Origin: Lycocorax pyrrhopterus obiensis
Taxonomy: Eukaryota > Chordata > Aves > Passeriformes > Paradisaeidae
Length of the DNA: 64,000 bases
Assembly (NCBI GenBank): GCA_014706295.1
Contig: JACSVZ010000002.1
Coordinates: 15,980,494-16,044,493, forward strand
Direction of reading: 5' to 3'
Shown here: in pieces, positions 1-12,330 of the stretch
Position numbering within the stretch: position 1 is the first letter of the stretch
How the letters are laid out: each line of letters starts with the position of its first letter
The notes under the pieces: generated by a model
Told to the model about the DNA's origin: nothing
The model's input: only the letters and a program-made list of their open reading frames with translations
Databases searched by the model: none
Translations under genes and position numbers: made by a program

Positions 1-3000
1 GAAATTTGATAAGGTGTAGCTTGTGGCAGTTGCTTTAACTTCGAGTAGATCCTAGATCCTTGCAGTTTTATGCAAGAAGTAGACAAAACAGGTTTTTTGT
101 TAATAATTTAATTTTTTTTAATTTCCTCCTTTTCAGGAATGAGCGAAGAAATATTAATAAATGCTTTAATGTTGATTTGTTTGTGTGTGTGTTGGTGGTT
201 TTCTTAACAGATGAATAGTCAAGTTTTCCTAAAATCACAGTGCTCTTTTAGCTTTAATGTATATGTGTGTTTTTAAATATAGATGTATGTATTTTCTTTT
301 TTCTCTTTTGAGTGAAGGACAGACTTAACGTTTGGTTTAGTTTGTGCACCAGTTGCTTTGTCAATGTCTGTTGTTTTACTGGGGAGGAGTCAGGCACCAT
401 GGCCACTTCTTGGGTGTCTGTTCTATGCCTTTTTTAAACTTGGGATGGGTTTTTTGTTCTTTGCCCCTTAACTACTTATAAATCTGTCAGGGATTTTATT
501 AAATGCCCCAGAGTAATCCTTGATGGTTGTCTACCTTAGTTGGTTTCAGATGAAGTTTGGTTCACTATCTAGCTGTAAAACCCAGCTACTTGCATGTTAG
601 CTGTTCATAAAACATGGAGAGATTCAAGCTTGCAGAACGGGGAGCGATGTGGTCATTCATAGCTCTAGCTTGTGGGATTTGTGTGAAAAGCAGTTCAGTG
701 TTGTAGTCTGTATTTACAAAAATAAGATGTTAGTAAAATTTGGGCTAGTGGAATACTTTGATTTTGTAGTCGTTTCAAAAATAGCTTCACAAGATCTTGT
801 GGGGTGGAACAATTTGCAGGTTTTTTTGTCTGTTTGTGCAAGACTATGGATATGCTGCAGTAACTACTACAGAAAATTTGTAAATTTTATTACAAACTTG
901 GGTATCTTATTTAGCAGCGGGATGGAAAATAGTGTAAAATCTTTGCATTTTGATTATAGCACATCCATTGTTTGTGACACGATGCAAAGCTGATAATATT
1001 TGTAAGTATGCTTAATTTGAATGTCGCGAATGGCAAAATGTTGCTTTTAGAACAGGATTCATGCATATTAGAGGAAAACAGGCACCTGTAGACAGAGATC
1101 ACGTTCAAGAAGAGGCATTTGAAAAAAGTCCTGTCAGTCTTGCTCTGGAGATGGGATTGATCGTGATTCCACTGACTGTGATGGGAGCTTGTTTCTCTCA
1201 CATCTCACTTCAGGGCCTGTGAAGTTTCATGGGGTGGCTTCTCCTCTCAGCCTTACCAGCACTACTGTATAGAGTGTGTGTACTTGGTCCTGAAGGATTT
1301 AGAACAGTGTTGAGTGTTCTTGTTTACTATCTTGTGTGAAGTAGACACACAGCTTCCTGGCCAGCCTAAATCAAGACCACAGGAGTGTTAGAGACTATAA
1401 AACAAAGTAAGAGGCTGAACAAATTTTAACACTTACTTCGAAAAATGTTTGAAATTATGATACCTAATAGATTGATCACAGAACATTTTAAAGTTAAATC
1501 TTCATAGGTGTTATTTTTTGAGCTTCATATGCATAGGTTCTCTTGCTTCAGTCAGAGCTCCCATAATTGGCTTGAGGTTTTCCATTGATACGGGATATAT
1601 GGGAACACTTCTAGAAAATTATTTACATCATAGTCCATGACAGATTTGTAATTTACATTTTTTTTTAAAACCATATAGTTGATTTAGTTGAACGTAGTAA
1701 AAAGTATCGTATTTCTTTCCTAAAGGCTTTCAAATCTCCCTGTCTGTATTCAGAATTAGGTCAGAGTACTATTTGTAGTATTTTCTTTTTGTTGTTACAT
1801 GATTATTAACAAGTTCATACAACTTGGATATTCATTCTGATCGGTCATGTCTGTCAATTCCTGACACAAAATCCTCTTCATATTCTGCAAGCTTACACTT
1901 TCTTAAAGCCTCTTTTTCCTTATACAGTAAGAGCACTTTAAGTTGACTATCAGCATGAGAGAGTTTGTTTTTTGAATGTTTTTGTAATATAGTTAGTATT
2001 CAGGGCTGAATCATACACTGTCAGGTGTTTAAAACAAAAAACTGGCAGTAATTCTTACATGGTTATGCAGCTGTTCAGTAACAGAAATCCTGCCATACAT
2101 TTGTGCTGCTCACTGCCTCGTAGTAAGTGAGATTAATTGCTGTAACTCATGCACCCAAGGTACTTTTTGTTAAATACCGGTTCTTCCTCAAGTATTGTTG
2201 CTAGCATGAATAGAATGGATACTCCATTCCAGGGGAACATGGGGCAAAAGAGGAGCTGCCTTTTTAGTAGAGATCACCATCTGTAGAAAGAGAGGAGCAC
2301 CCTTGTTAGCCTTGTCCATGGTAAAGTGATGTGAGACAATTCAAACAAAGTGGTTAGAATGGACATAGTTCTCTGTTGTAAGGTTCACTGAAGCAAGCTG
2401 ATAAAAAGAAAACCCAGTCCATGCTGTCAGTCACAAGGAATGTGATACCCAGTTGCAGCCAGGTTATCTTTAAATGCAGGAGCTGAGGTGCAGCTGGAAG
2501 CAGTGTAACTGCCGCAGTACTGGGCTCAGTGAGGGTGGTTGTGCCCTGCCAAGAAGCAGTTGACCCTGTGGATGCACTTATGAAATCTGATACACTCTGG
2601 AGTCACTGGACTTGTTAGAAAAGTGTGACCTCTTCCTGTTTGTGAAACTCAGAATTCTGTGTCTTAGTGACCTGACTCTATGAGAAGGATATTTATTTAA
2701 AATCCTGTTCTGTTTAGTGGTTTTTCCCTGAAGCCTAAAGTGTTCTTGCTTTAGATTCAAGTTGTTCAAGTTCAAATACCTGTGACCAAAAATACGGATG
2801 CCCAAGTTCCACTGAAGCCCACAAGCCTGTAAGTTGTTGGTATTCAATGTGTAGTCCTCCAAGTTCCTGGTCAAATGCAGACTTAATCCTACAGTTAAGT
2901 TGTGAACTTTGTGCCTCCTCTTAGTTTAAATGATTTGTGTGAAGTGTTGCTTGCTCAGTTTGGAATGTACTTTCGGTTTTTTGTTTGTTTGTTTTTTAAT

Positions 3001-3172
3001 GAAGTATTCCATTGAGGCCTCCCATGGCACTCTGCCATACACATTCATGGTGTGCATGTGAGAATGTTTTCTCTGGGAATGTCAGAAGGAAACTACCTGT
3101 ACAGCAGCAATTTAACTGAAACAAGATTTGGTTTTATGCCATGCTTGTTTTTAAAAGTGTTTAAAAATGACA

Positions 3173-3208
3173 CATATATAAATATATATATTTATATAGG
3201 ATATATAA
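3173..3208. repeat. TA-rich simple repeat
   Basis: Interrupted TA/TTTATA dinucleotide run that begins in an ACATATATA stretch. Low complexity only. Confidence 0.7.
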
Positions 3209-4689
3209 ACAAGTGCTTCCAATGAACTGATCACATAGTACCTTACAGAGAATGTTAATATCTTTATCCCCCTTGATTGACAGTGACACTCAGTAGTAAT
3301 CTGCCCCAAATCAGGGACAGATCTGGGAATGGAGGCTTTGCTTTTTCAGCCTCAATTGAATGCTCTGACTTGGACTGGTTCCCAGGGATTCATGTCCCAT
3401 TTGGTGTTTTGACATAAGGATTATGCATTCTCAGCCTGTGTGTTGGGGGAAGGGATAGATATAACTGATTAGAGGTACACCTTTTTGCTGTTACTTACTC
3501 TGCATTGCACAAAGCATGATGATGATGTTTAAACATGTTCATCCTTTCTCCATGGATAGAGCCTGCATGACAAAGTATCCCAACTCCTGAGCAGCCACTC
3601 TCACTTTCCAGACCTGCTCTCTCCAAGCCCCTGCTTTGGGACCTGACTGTAGGAGGTGGGGCAGAGGTACAGAAAGAACTTTTAATGATAGTTGCTAATT
3701 AATTACCTTTCAAAGCCTAGCCTTTTTCAGATAACTTGCCTTTATGGACCCTATTGTTTTATCAGGCTGCTTATTACCTTATACTAGTCCATGTAAGACC
3801 ACCAGATTTTTTAGACACGGAGGCTTCTTGATGTTTAAAGGTAGTGGGAGGCCTGAATTTTAGTCCATCTATAACAGCATACAGAACACATATAATAGCA
3901 GCAGGCTGTGAGGCAACCATATTCCACCACAGCTTATTTTGGGTGAATGGATTGAAGTAGTATGGCAAGTGAGGAACTCTAGATATCTGGATGGATGGGG
4001 CTCTTCTATAGTGAAAAGAAGCTGGCTGTATGAATTCAGAGTAAGAACTACTCTAACCTAGCTTTAGCAGGTAGCACATGACAGCAGTATTCATATATTC
4101 ACATATCATATATGTATGCACATACACATACATTAAAATGTATATATAAATACACTCAGCATTTTAATAAATAGAGTTCTTGGTAGAAAGCTTTCTAATA
4201 CTTCAGTATTATCTGCCATTAGAAAAGACAATTTAAACAGGTTGGACATTAACAACTTGCATGAGGTTGTGTATCCTGTTTTATCAGTAGCCCCCACAGT
4301 CTTGCTTCCACATAAGCCATCATTTGTAGCACCATCCTCATCTTCTCCTGCAACAGCTTTTGTTGCCTCTATTTCCTAGCTCCTTGCTTACCATGTTTTT
4401 AGTTATCCCAAGCTGTTGACCAGAAACATGCGGCTCTTCTGATACATGGTGGGTCAGAGATACTTTAAGTATCTTGATACCGTCCAGACATGTTCTGGCA
4501 CACTTGGGAAAATTGTTTACAGAGATAAACAGATTTCATTCAGTTTGATAGTGCCCCAGAAGTTATGGCTGGATAGGGTGCTAATATTATATTCTAGAGA
4601 AACAACAGACACCTGATCTGAGTTTCATCCTAAAAAAAGGGTGGGATAGGAAAAACCCATCCTAAAAAGACTTGTAGGTCAAAGGGATT

Positions 4690-4711
4690 GGATGGATGGA
4701 TGGATGGATGG
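4690..4711. repeat. (GGAT)n microsatellite
   Basis: A run of about five and a half perfect GGAT units. It is a simple tandem repeat and probably length-polymorphic. Confidence 0.9.
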
Positions 4712-6084
4712 AAATGTGATTTTCCTGATATACTGTGGAGATTAAAGAATAGAAGTTTATTTTGTTTGTCATTGAGGATAAATGCTTACTTTGCTTATAA
4801 TCTTCTTAATAGACCAGGTAAAGGTCTATATGAGGTGCTGTAATTTAATTAATATTAAGGCTATGTTCAGAGTGATGTGAGTTTGTTCCAGAAATGTTAG
4901 CTCTGTGTTTGAGAAAAGATTATAACTTGAAACTGGAAAGAGGAAAAGAAATAAGAGTGCTGGATTTTGCAGATAATGATCTCATCAAGGAAGCTGTTAT
5001 AGGTCACTTGTGTCTTCCTCAAAGCTCTGAGTGTGACCTGTGTTGCAAATAATAAATATGTGCTAAGACAGAGTGGAGTACGGCACAGTAAGGCTACTTG
5101 TAAAAAGTTATGTCAGGGCATTGTATGTATTCAGCAATTTTCTTTGCAATCCTGCTCTATTTTACAAATTAATCTATTTCCCACTAAGGTGTGCTAGAGA
5201 TAAACACTGCAAATGCCTTTGGATGCAGAGAGGAAGGAGAGGCAATTAAAAGTCTGCATGCTGTGAAATCTCTGGGTACCAACAATGTCTGCACAGACCT
5301 TTACAATGTTTTAGGGAACAATTGGTTTTCCTACTGTCTGGGGTGACTGAAGGCAAAGAGTTTTTGAAAGAGGACAGTAGCTCAGTTATTTTCACACTGG
5401 CTAAAGTCCTGCTGGTTTGCATAAAGGTTTCTATTTTTATTTACTGATAGCAAAGTCTTGGTAACAAAGCTCCTCCAGATCAGATGCTGTTTTATTAGAG
5501 TGCATCATTTTGTCTCTGACAAAGAAAGGGCAAACTTCTGATAATGCAGTGAAAGAACCTGGGGCAGGGCAGTATCTGGTATTGGCCTTCATCAAAGACA
5601 AGGAAAAGCACAAAAGGACAAAACTGCTGGCCATGGTCTGAATCAAATGGGGTTGCCTCCAAGAGTAGCAAGTGAGAGGGCTTTTCTTTCTTTTAACTTG
5701 CTCTCTCCTACATCATTACTGGGCTGAGTAAGAAAAGAATTTTCTTTTGAATACAGGGGATAATTTGCATCAAGAAAAGCTAGTTCCACGTGGGAGGCAG
5801 CTAAAGCTGCCCCATGGGATCTTTATTTATTTTTTTCTTCAAAAAATTTTCATAATGCAAATTCTAAAATCAAGCAGCCATTGTAAGGAAAAGAGAAACA
5901 ACAAAATGTTGTGTTTGCTTGTCATTGCAGACCTTTTATACTTCAGTAACTTCATTCCTATGTGGAGTTTCTTGGCTGCAAGTACTGCTTGTCCAAAACA
6001 TGGATTTTTGGTCTCAGATCTGTTCGGTCTAAAATTCCTTTTTTATTTTAGATAAGCCTAATAAAGCAGTATACATTGTTACTT

Positions 6085-6150
6085 CTATTGTATGTATATT
6101 ATATACATATTACTTATATAAGTATGTTGTTACTTAGATAGATATGAAAT
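6085..6150. repeat. AT-rich patch with 14-bp palindrome
   Basis: AT-rich low-complexity stretch. It contains the perfect 14-bp palindrome TACTTATATAAGTA at 6111-6124 and a TAGATAGATA run at 6136-6145. No function is implied. Confidence 0.6.
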
Positions 6151-6472
6151 TTATCTATAACTCTCAGGTAAAGGTTCTTTTCCATGACTTACTATGCCAT
6201 GTATTGTCATCACACTGATGTTGCTGGAGTGAGGCTTGGTTCTCAGACGTTAAGATGACCTTTGAACTTAGATTAGCTGATAAGTATTTTATAGTTTCGG
6301 GTGTTGGCAAACTCAGAAGCAACCAAACATTGGGAAGTGTAACTTGACTTCGTGGATTTAAATTAAAACTTGCATATTGCCTTACATGAAACTTGCCTTT
6401 CTTTCAAATAACTTCTGCATCTGGTTGTGGGGTGGGACAGCACAGCCAAGTGTTTTAAAGAGGTATCAAAAG

Positions 6473-6592
6473 CCATAGAACCTTTTAAATTGGAAAGAAC
6501 CTCCCAGATGGTCAAGTCCGGCCATTAACCCAGAACTGCCAAGCCCACCACTAGACCATGTCCCTAAGTGCCACATATGCATGTCTTTTAGA
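6473..6592 (-). mobile_element. CR1 LINE 3'-end fragment (antisense)
   Basis: The block reads as the reverse complement of an avian CR1 3' terminus. It opens with a degenerate CATAGAA, followed by a TTGGAAAGAACCT-type motif, a GTCAAGTCC-type motif, then a CCACTAGACCATGTCCCTAAG-like stretch at about 6547-6567. These are the usual landmarks of the antisense CR1 tail in bird genomes. The divergence suggests an old, 5'-truncated copy. The left edge is fairly clear; the right edge fades into unique sequence. Confidence 0.75.
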
Positions 6593-8559
6593 TAAAAATA
6601 GCTGCTTGAGCTATTTGATGCTACCTCTGCTACATTGGGATTGTTACGTTGGGAAGCTATGATGTAACTTGTAGTTAAAATTATCTCATTAGCATGAGCA
6701 CAAATTCCCTTAAACTAACTAAAGTACTTGTGCAGTGTTACTGGATTTCAAAATGTAAACTTCTGATTCTAGTGCTGCAGCCTGTATAAGAGCAAAGAAG
6801 GTAACAAAAATAATTTTAAAATTCTGGAATGATTTTTGAAATATTAATAAGAATTTAATAGGTGCCCAAGGATTTTATGCCATAAGACTCACTGAAAGTT
6901 AGTGGGTTTTGTGCTCTGCTTGCTGTTGCTCTGGTTTTAAAGATTCAGGATTCTTCATGCATTTCTCAAAGGCCTGGCTCCTGAAATCAAGGCATTTTCT
7001 TTGTCCTTCTTCCCCCTACCCTCTGAAGTTACATTTCTGTTTCTTGTAAAGAAAAGGCTGAAAGCGCAAAAGCAAGTAGAAAGGCTCAGAAATGCAAATA
7101 CAAATAATTCTAAATATTTTTCACGATTTAACAACAGTCTCACACTTTGTGCTTGGCCTGATGTGTGTCATTTTCAGTGCCTGAAGCTGGTCATGGTCAA
7201 AGTCTTTTTGAAAATTTCACACCATGTTACACTTCAATCAAATCAGATGCAATGATGGCTTTAAGAAAGGCACTCATAATCCATGGCTGTAGGACATAAC
7301 TAGCTTTCTGTATATTTGAATTCCTCTCTTAGTACCTTTAGCAACTACACCCAGCTTTCCACAGTCATTATGGGTTACTCAGAGCTATCAGGGAAGCCCG
7401 TTTTAGTCCAGCCTCAACATGATCTGCAGGTAACAGGGAACAAGGTCTGGTTTGGAGACAGAATTCTGGAGCTTCCAGGCCAGCAGAAGCTGGAAGCCAT
7501 ATGGGATGGCAGGGGAGGGAGGGCTGCTGACTCCTGGGAGAGAGTGCATGCAGCAGCAATGAAGAAGACATGGCCTGTCTTCTGCCAGAAGAAGTACCAA
7601 CCTGACATGATGCTTCCCAGAATCAGGAATGTTAGAGGAACAAGCAATTTCAGGGCTGAAAGAGGCTCCAGGGGATCTCCTAACATCACAATATATTTAT
7701 CCCCTGCAAGCAAACACAGGAAAGGTAAATGGGTTTGTAGAACTTGGAGAGTACTACAACAAAAAGGGGTTTGTAGTACTTGCAGAGCTTGCTTTGGAGT
7801 CTGAAAGGCCAAAAAATATGATCACATTTTTTCAACATCTAGCTGAAGACTGAAGATGGGCTTTAGAAATGGAACAATTTATCAGACTGAAGGTAAAGAT
7901 AGAAGTAAGTATGCTGTATAAAGGGCAGGATGAAGACATTTTAATAAAACTAACTTTGAACAAGAGAGAATAAGCAGCTGACAACATCCAGAGGAATTTT
8001 TCTGAGATGAGAACGTCAGAAGACCTTCCAGAATTGTCTAATTTTTCAATTTTTTTTTGTTAACATATAACTTTAGTATCTAACATGAAGAAAAATTTAT
8101 CACAATAGAAATAATTAAATCCTCTGCAAAATTAACATGAATTTTGATGCCATTCCACAATTATTTTTGACAAATGCTTTTAATTTGGCCCAAACAATAG
8201 CAAGGAGGCTTTGTGAGTGTCATAATATGCCATCTAGACCTGAATGATTTGTTTCAGTCATCATAAAGAGGGGACAATAGAGGAAACATGACAAAAATAT
8301 AGACAACAATGAGTAGGGCTGCACATAATTTTGACTCTCCTATTTTTATAATCTCTTTGTGGTTTGCTTAAAGCCTCAGCTCCCAGATTCATGTAGTAAA
8401 TAATCTAAGATTTCATTACACAAAAACAAGTTTCTCATTTCTGCGATTGCAAAAAAAAGCTTACACAAAGCAAGAAAAGGAACCAAAATACAACTTTTTA
8501 AGAAACAAAAAGTAAAATCCACCTTTACTCTAAAAAAATCCGAAGGCGTAAAGACTTGA
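6593..8559. other. Non-coding stretch with a possible CR1 relic
   Basis: No gene is recognised. The 162-residue plus-strand open frame at 7316-7804 overlaps equally long frames on the other strand and shows no domain, so I do not call it. Around 7640-7735 the words GAGGCTCCAGGGGATCT and ATATTTATCCCCTG, followed by CAAACACAGGAAAG, faintly echo the CR1 segment upstream of its 3' tail. This could be a decayed plus-sense CR1 remnant, but I would not annotate it as one without a repeat search. Confidence 0.35.
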
Positions 8560-9300
8560 TGCTGCTATTGGAGCTCAGGTCAGTATTTATAGTGCGTTGG
8601 TTGCTCGGACAGACATTGCAAAGCCTTGTATCCCACCCTTTTTCTTTCCTTAGCAACATTCTCTCAGAGCCTGGAAAATAACATGCCTCTGCCCTCTGTT
8701 TTATGTGCTTTTTCCTTCAGCAGATGCTGCCGTGCCCAGCGTCTGATTTCAGTTCTGATCTGGAATAACTCCAGGGGCGTGCACGAAGCCATCTCGCTTC
8801 TTCCCTCCTAATGGCGTGGTGGCAGGGAGGAGACTCAAGACTATTGTTCTCCCTCCCTGTGTCCCTCCTGCAGCAGCAGCCAACATTGTTCCCTTTTATT
8901 TACTTCCCCCTCTCTGTAAGCCAGCAGGGCTCGCAGCAGAGGGATGCAGCTCTCCTCATTAGAGTAATTAGGCTGATTTATGAGAGAGTGGCAGAGTGAA
9001 GGAGAGCTTTCCTAATTCAGTGTTCCCCACAGGAGGCTGGGCACCCACCCAGCTGCTGGCAGGGCAGTGCTGGGCCTCCCCACCAGCTCGGACTGGAGGG
9101 CCCCCATCTCTTCGACCTTTAATATCAGTGAAAATGGACAAATACATGCAATAAACACTTTTTTCCTTCACATGATACTCTTCACAATTTGTATGTTCCA
9201 AGTTCGTATTAGAAGTCTAATTAAAGTAATAGAGGAGAGGGATCCTTCCTTAGTGCTAACTAAGTGGAAATTTTGGCTTATAAAGTACTCCTCGAGCAGG
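8560..9300. promoter_or_regulatory. Candidate conserved enhancer-like block
   Basis: This block differs from its surroundings: it is balanced in composition, free of simple repeats and dense in homeodomain-type cores. TAATTA occurs at 8965-8970 and again at 9218-9223, and CATTAG/ATTAG words and a TTTATGAG word lie beside the first. Such clusters are common in conserved developmental enhancers of vertebrate gene deserts. Several short open frames run through it on both strands but none resembles a protein. The enhancer call is inference; conservation cannot be seen from one genome. Confidence 0.25.
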
Positions 9301-11999
9301 TTTGCTGTGTCACTGGAACAGCAAGAGCTGGGAGGGCTTTGTTCCTCTCCTGCTCTGTGGAAGTTTCGCATTACTTTTATGAAAGGCTTATGTATGATGA
9401 GTTAGGAAATTTTCTTCTTCTAGGGAAAATGTTACGAATATCCTTTGAATATCCTTGGTATCTTCATGGGAAAATACAGTGTATCCCAGGGAAGTCCTGC
9501 TGCACTTTGGAAGTCCCATTTAAAATGTACATAGGCCTATTTAAAAATACATTTAAGCTTTAAAAAATGTATTATACAAGCAAACAAAAAAATATCATTG
9601 ACAATTCTGCCTGTTGTGTTTCTGCCAGGCACCAGGATCAAACGTGCAAAACTTGCCAACTGCCTGCACTTCCCAATGCAATATTTGTGGTCACCTTTAT
9701 GAAAGAAATGTACCCATCACTTGTCTTCACTAACAGGATGGTATTTGTAGTGCCTGAAGGGCAATTAAATAATTTTGTAATCACCCCCCAAGTCTCTAAG
9801 AGTATATTTTGTCCAGGAGCAGATTGATGGTACTAGAGGCATGTTCAGTAGTCTCTCACATTGCAAACTCTGTGAAAATTTTTAATGAACCCAAGGAACT
9901 ACTGGTAGAACCAAGCCAGAGAAGTTAAAGCAATAGAAGAATGAAGTATATGTTACAAACTGGCGTAAGAAATACTTACTGCAATTGTAATTGCCTTAAA
10001 ATGCCTCGTACCACCTACAGGAAAAAGCACATAAGCATCCAACATTTTCTGCCGCCATCACGTTGTCTCAAATGCTCTCAATACACTCTCAACTGGAACG
10101 TTTGCCTCTGTCTTTTGCGTACACAGAAAAGCAGTGCAAGCCCCAGTTTCATTCATCCCATTCCCTCATGCAAAGCCTTAGTGTATTTTTGGCTGCCACA
10201 AAGTTGATCCATGAGGAAGTATACCCTCCTTTTACAGACTTGCATTCCAGAAACTGAGCAAGAACATTCCTCTTCATTTTTTAAGGTAGGAGAGAGGTGG
10301 AGAGGGCAACCCCTGAGACCTTTACAGCTGGAAGAAAAACTTTGGTGCTTATTGATACCTCATTAGTCTGTGTTCACGACAAAACAGCATCTAAAAATGT
10401 ATCCAAACCACAACTTTACTGCTCAGAGGTCTCTGTTTTGATAGGTAAATATGCAACCTGATTTTTTGTGCATCCAGACACAGTGATTTCTCTGATGGAT
10501 GTGGGGCATTCCCATGGGAGGAACTCATGGTGTTGCTGTGTGCAAGGGCAATCCGTGGGGAAGAGACACAGCTATAAAATGGAGAAATGGTTAAAACACT
10601 GTGCAGTGTGCCTCTCTCCTAAACAATCATACTGTACTTGCTTTCCTTCTCAGAATTGCTGCCTTGGGGAGGTAACGAATTAACATTTCCATAAACCATA
10701 ATCAAGATCAGATGTGCAAAGGGAAAGGCCTTGCTCAAGTATCAAAGGGGTCTTAAACTGCCAAAACAGAGCAAGAGAGAGAAATCCTGAGGAAATCAGA
10801 GATGTAATTTATGACTGACCTTCGTTTTAACTGGGAAATGTGTGCTCTTGAATGACAATGCTCCCATGAATGCATGTTTTGTTTTGTTTCAGCTTATTGG
10901 GAATCTTTGCTGCAGCAGTATTGATCTAAGCTCCCAAACAATGAGCCAGGGACAAGGAATCACATATGCATTCCAGAAACATTTTTCTGCACTGAACCCG
11001 TCTCAGTAGTGACAGTGCCTGGCTTTGTCATCCCCTCTGCCACAGAGCTGCCTTCTGGGGCTCGCTTCTTTGTGTTTGCATCATCGCTTGCCCAAATGTC
11101 TCCACATTTTCTGCATTCTCATAACCCAGTTGTCTGGGAAAAAAAGTGAGGTAACAACTCTTCAAGGGGATTTTTGCTGCCACAGGAGCAGTTGATACTT
11201 GGATGAGCTCTCAGACATTCAGAGTCCAAGCAGTACAAGAAAAAACAGACATATTAAGTCTTTGCAGTGAAATATAAAATAGCACCACAGTGCCTCAGCT
11301 TCCCATGTGCTGCCTCCCTTTTTGAATTTCACAGGGTAACATTTGGGGACCCACTATGCTTCAAAAAAGTTAGATTAAAATCTAGTTCCACATTTGTCTT
11401 TGCAATGGACCCATAGTGCACACCAAACATTGGGGAAATTGAGATCCACATTTCCATCTGTATTCTTTATTTCATGGCCTAGTTCCAGCCATAGTTTAAA
11501 ACAAAGATGCTTTGCTGCTGTCAGCTGAAGTACTGTACTGGGTTCCCCTGGCTTCCCATCAGATACAGTTTTAAAGCAAATACTCATTTACATCATCTCA
11601 GAATTACACTCTGAATTATTTTTAAATTCCAGTTAAACATTTTGATGAGAAAGTATATTTTCTAAATTCTACCTTACGTGTATGAAACTAACTTAAAAAC
11701 CCCAAACAGATAGGTTTGATGGCTGATTTAAACAAAGTGATCTTTAAATTGAGCTTTTTCAGGTAAACCCCCCTTTGGAGTTTATTGGATGGGAGTATTT
11801 GGGTTATTTTTCATCACTGCAAGATGTTTTTCTGCCACACAAAATATGTCCATTTTCAGTAAATACAGAGACGTCTGCAACAAATTAACTTCGGAGTTTT
11901 GGAAACACAGATGGTATTTGTTGCACTTTCCCCAAGGGCTACATTTGCTCTACAGAAAGCAGAGATTTTAGCTATTCTGTTATTTTTAGGAGTTTGTTC
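9301..11999. other. Non-coding stretch, no gene recognised
   Basis: Short open frames follow one another on the plus strand (9067-9405, 9264-9563, 9567-9827). They lack a start context, a shared reading frame, domains or splice sites that would join them. I see no repeat family or RNA gene. Confidence 0.4.
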
Positions 12000-12330
12000 A
12001 TCCCCATAATTTCCACTTCACTAAGAAGAGATAAAATCTGCTTTGCCGTTTATCTGCTACCAAGCAGGCAGATTAAACAATTCATTTTGTCACTCGCGCT
12101 GTTTCTGCCGCCTCAGGCATTTAATTCCAAAACTCACTATGTCTGTAAGGGGAGCTATGGAGATTCTGTGCTCGACAGGGAAGTGTCAGCGTTCGGTACA
12201 TCCCGGGTAGGCAGAAATCCCCCCGGCGCTGTGTCTGTGCGCTTTGGCCCTGCCCGGGCAGCTCGCCCGGACCGCCAGGAGGGGGCGGTCCTGGATTTGG
12301 GAAAATAAGCGTGAAGCATTTCATAGCAGC
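12000..12330. promoter_or_regulatory. Candidate regulatory block with GC-rich hairpin
   Basis: An AT-rich left half containing GATAA and ATTTAATT words passes into a short CpG-containing GC-rich half at about 12180-12295. At the end of it lies a perfect inverted repeat: GGACCGCC at 12269-12276 and GGCGGTCC at 12284-12291, around a 7-base loop AGGAGGG. The CCGCCAGGAGGGGGC core resembles a CTCF-type or GC-box site but does not match the CTCF consensus spacing exactly. Regulatory function is inference. Confidence 0.25.

Larger units (their letters stand above)
1..6472. other. Non-coding stretch, no gene recognised
   Basis: I see no exon, RNA gene or protein-like frame here; the open frames are short, low-complexity and resemble no family I know. 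The plus strand looks T- and G-rich (many TTTG, TGTG and oligo-T runs). That could mean it is an intron or 3' UTR of a plus-strand transcript, but this is only an inference from composition. Low-complexity patches lie at about 2976-2996 (TTTG), 3173-3208 (TA-rich), 4090-4155 (TA/CA-rich) and 4690-4711 (GGAT). An acceptor-like pyrimidine tract followed by CAG occurs near 121-135 without a convincing exon behind it. Confidence 0.5.

Noticed and set aside
7316..7804. 162-codon plus-strand open frame
   Set aside because: No recognisable motif; three competing frames on the other strand; a possible CR1 relic overlaps its end.
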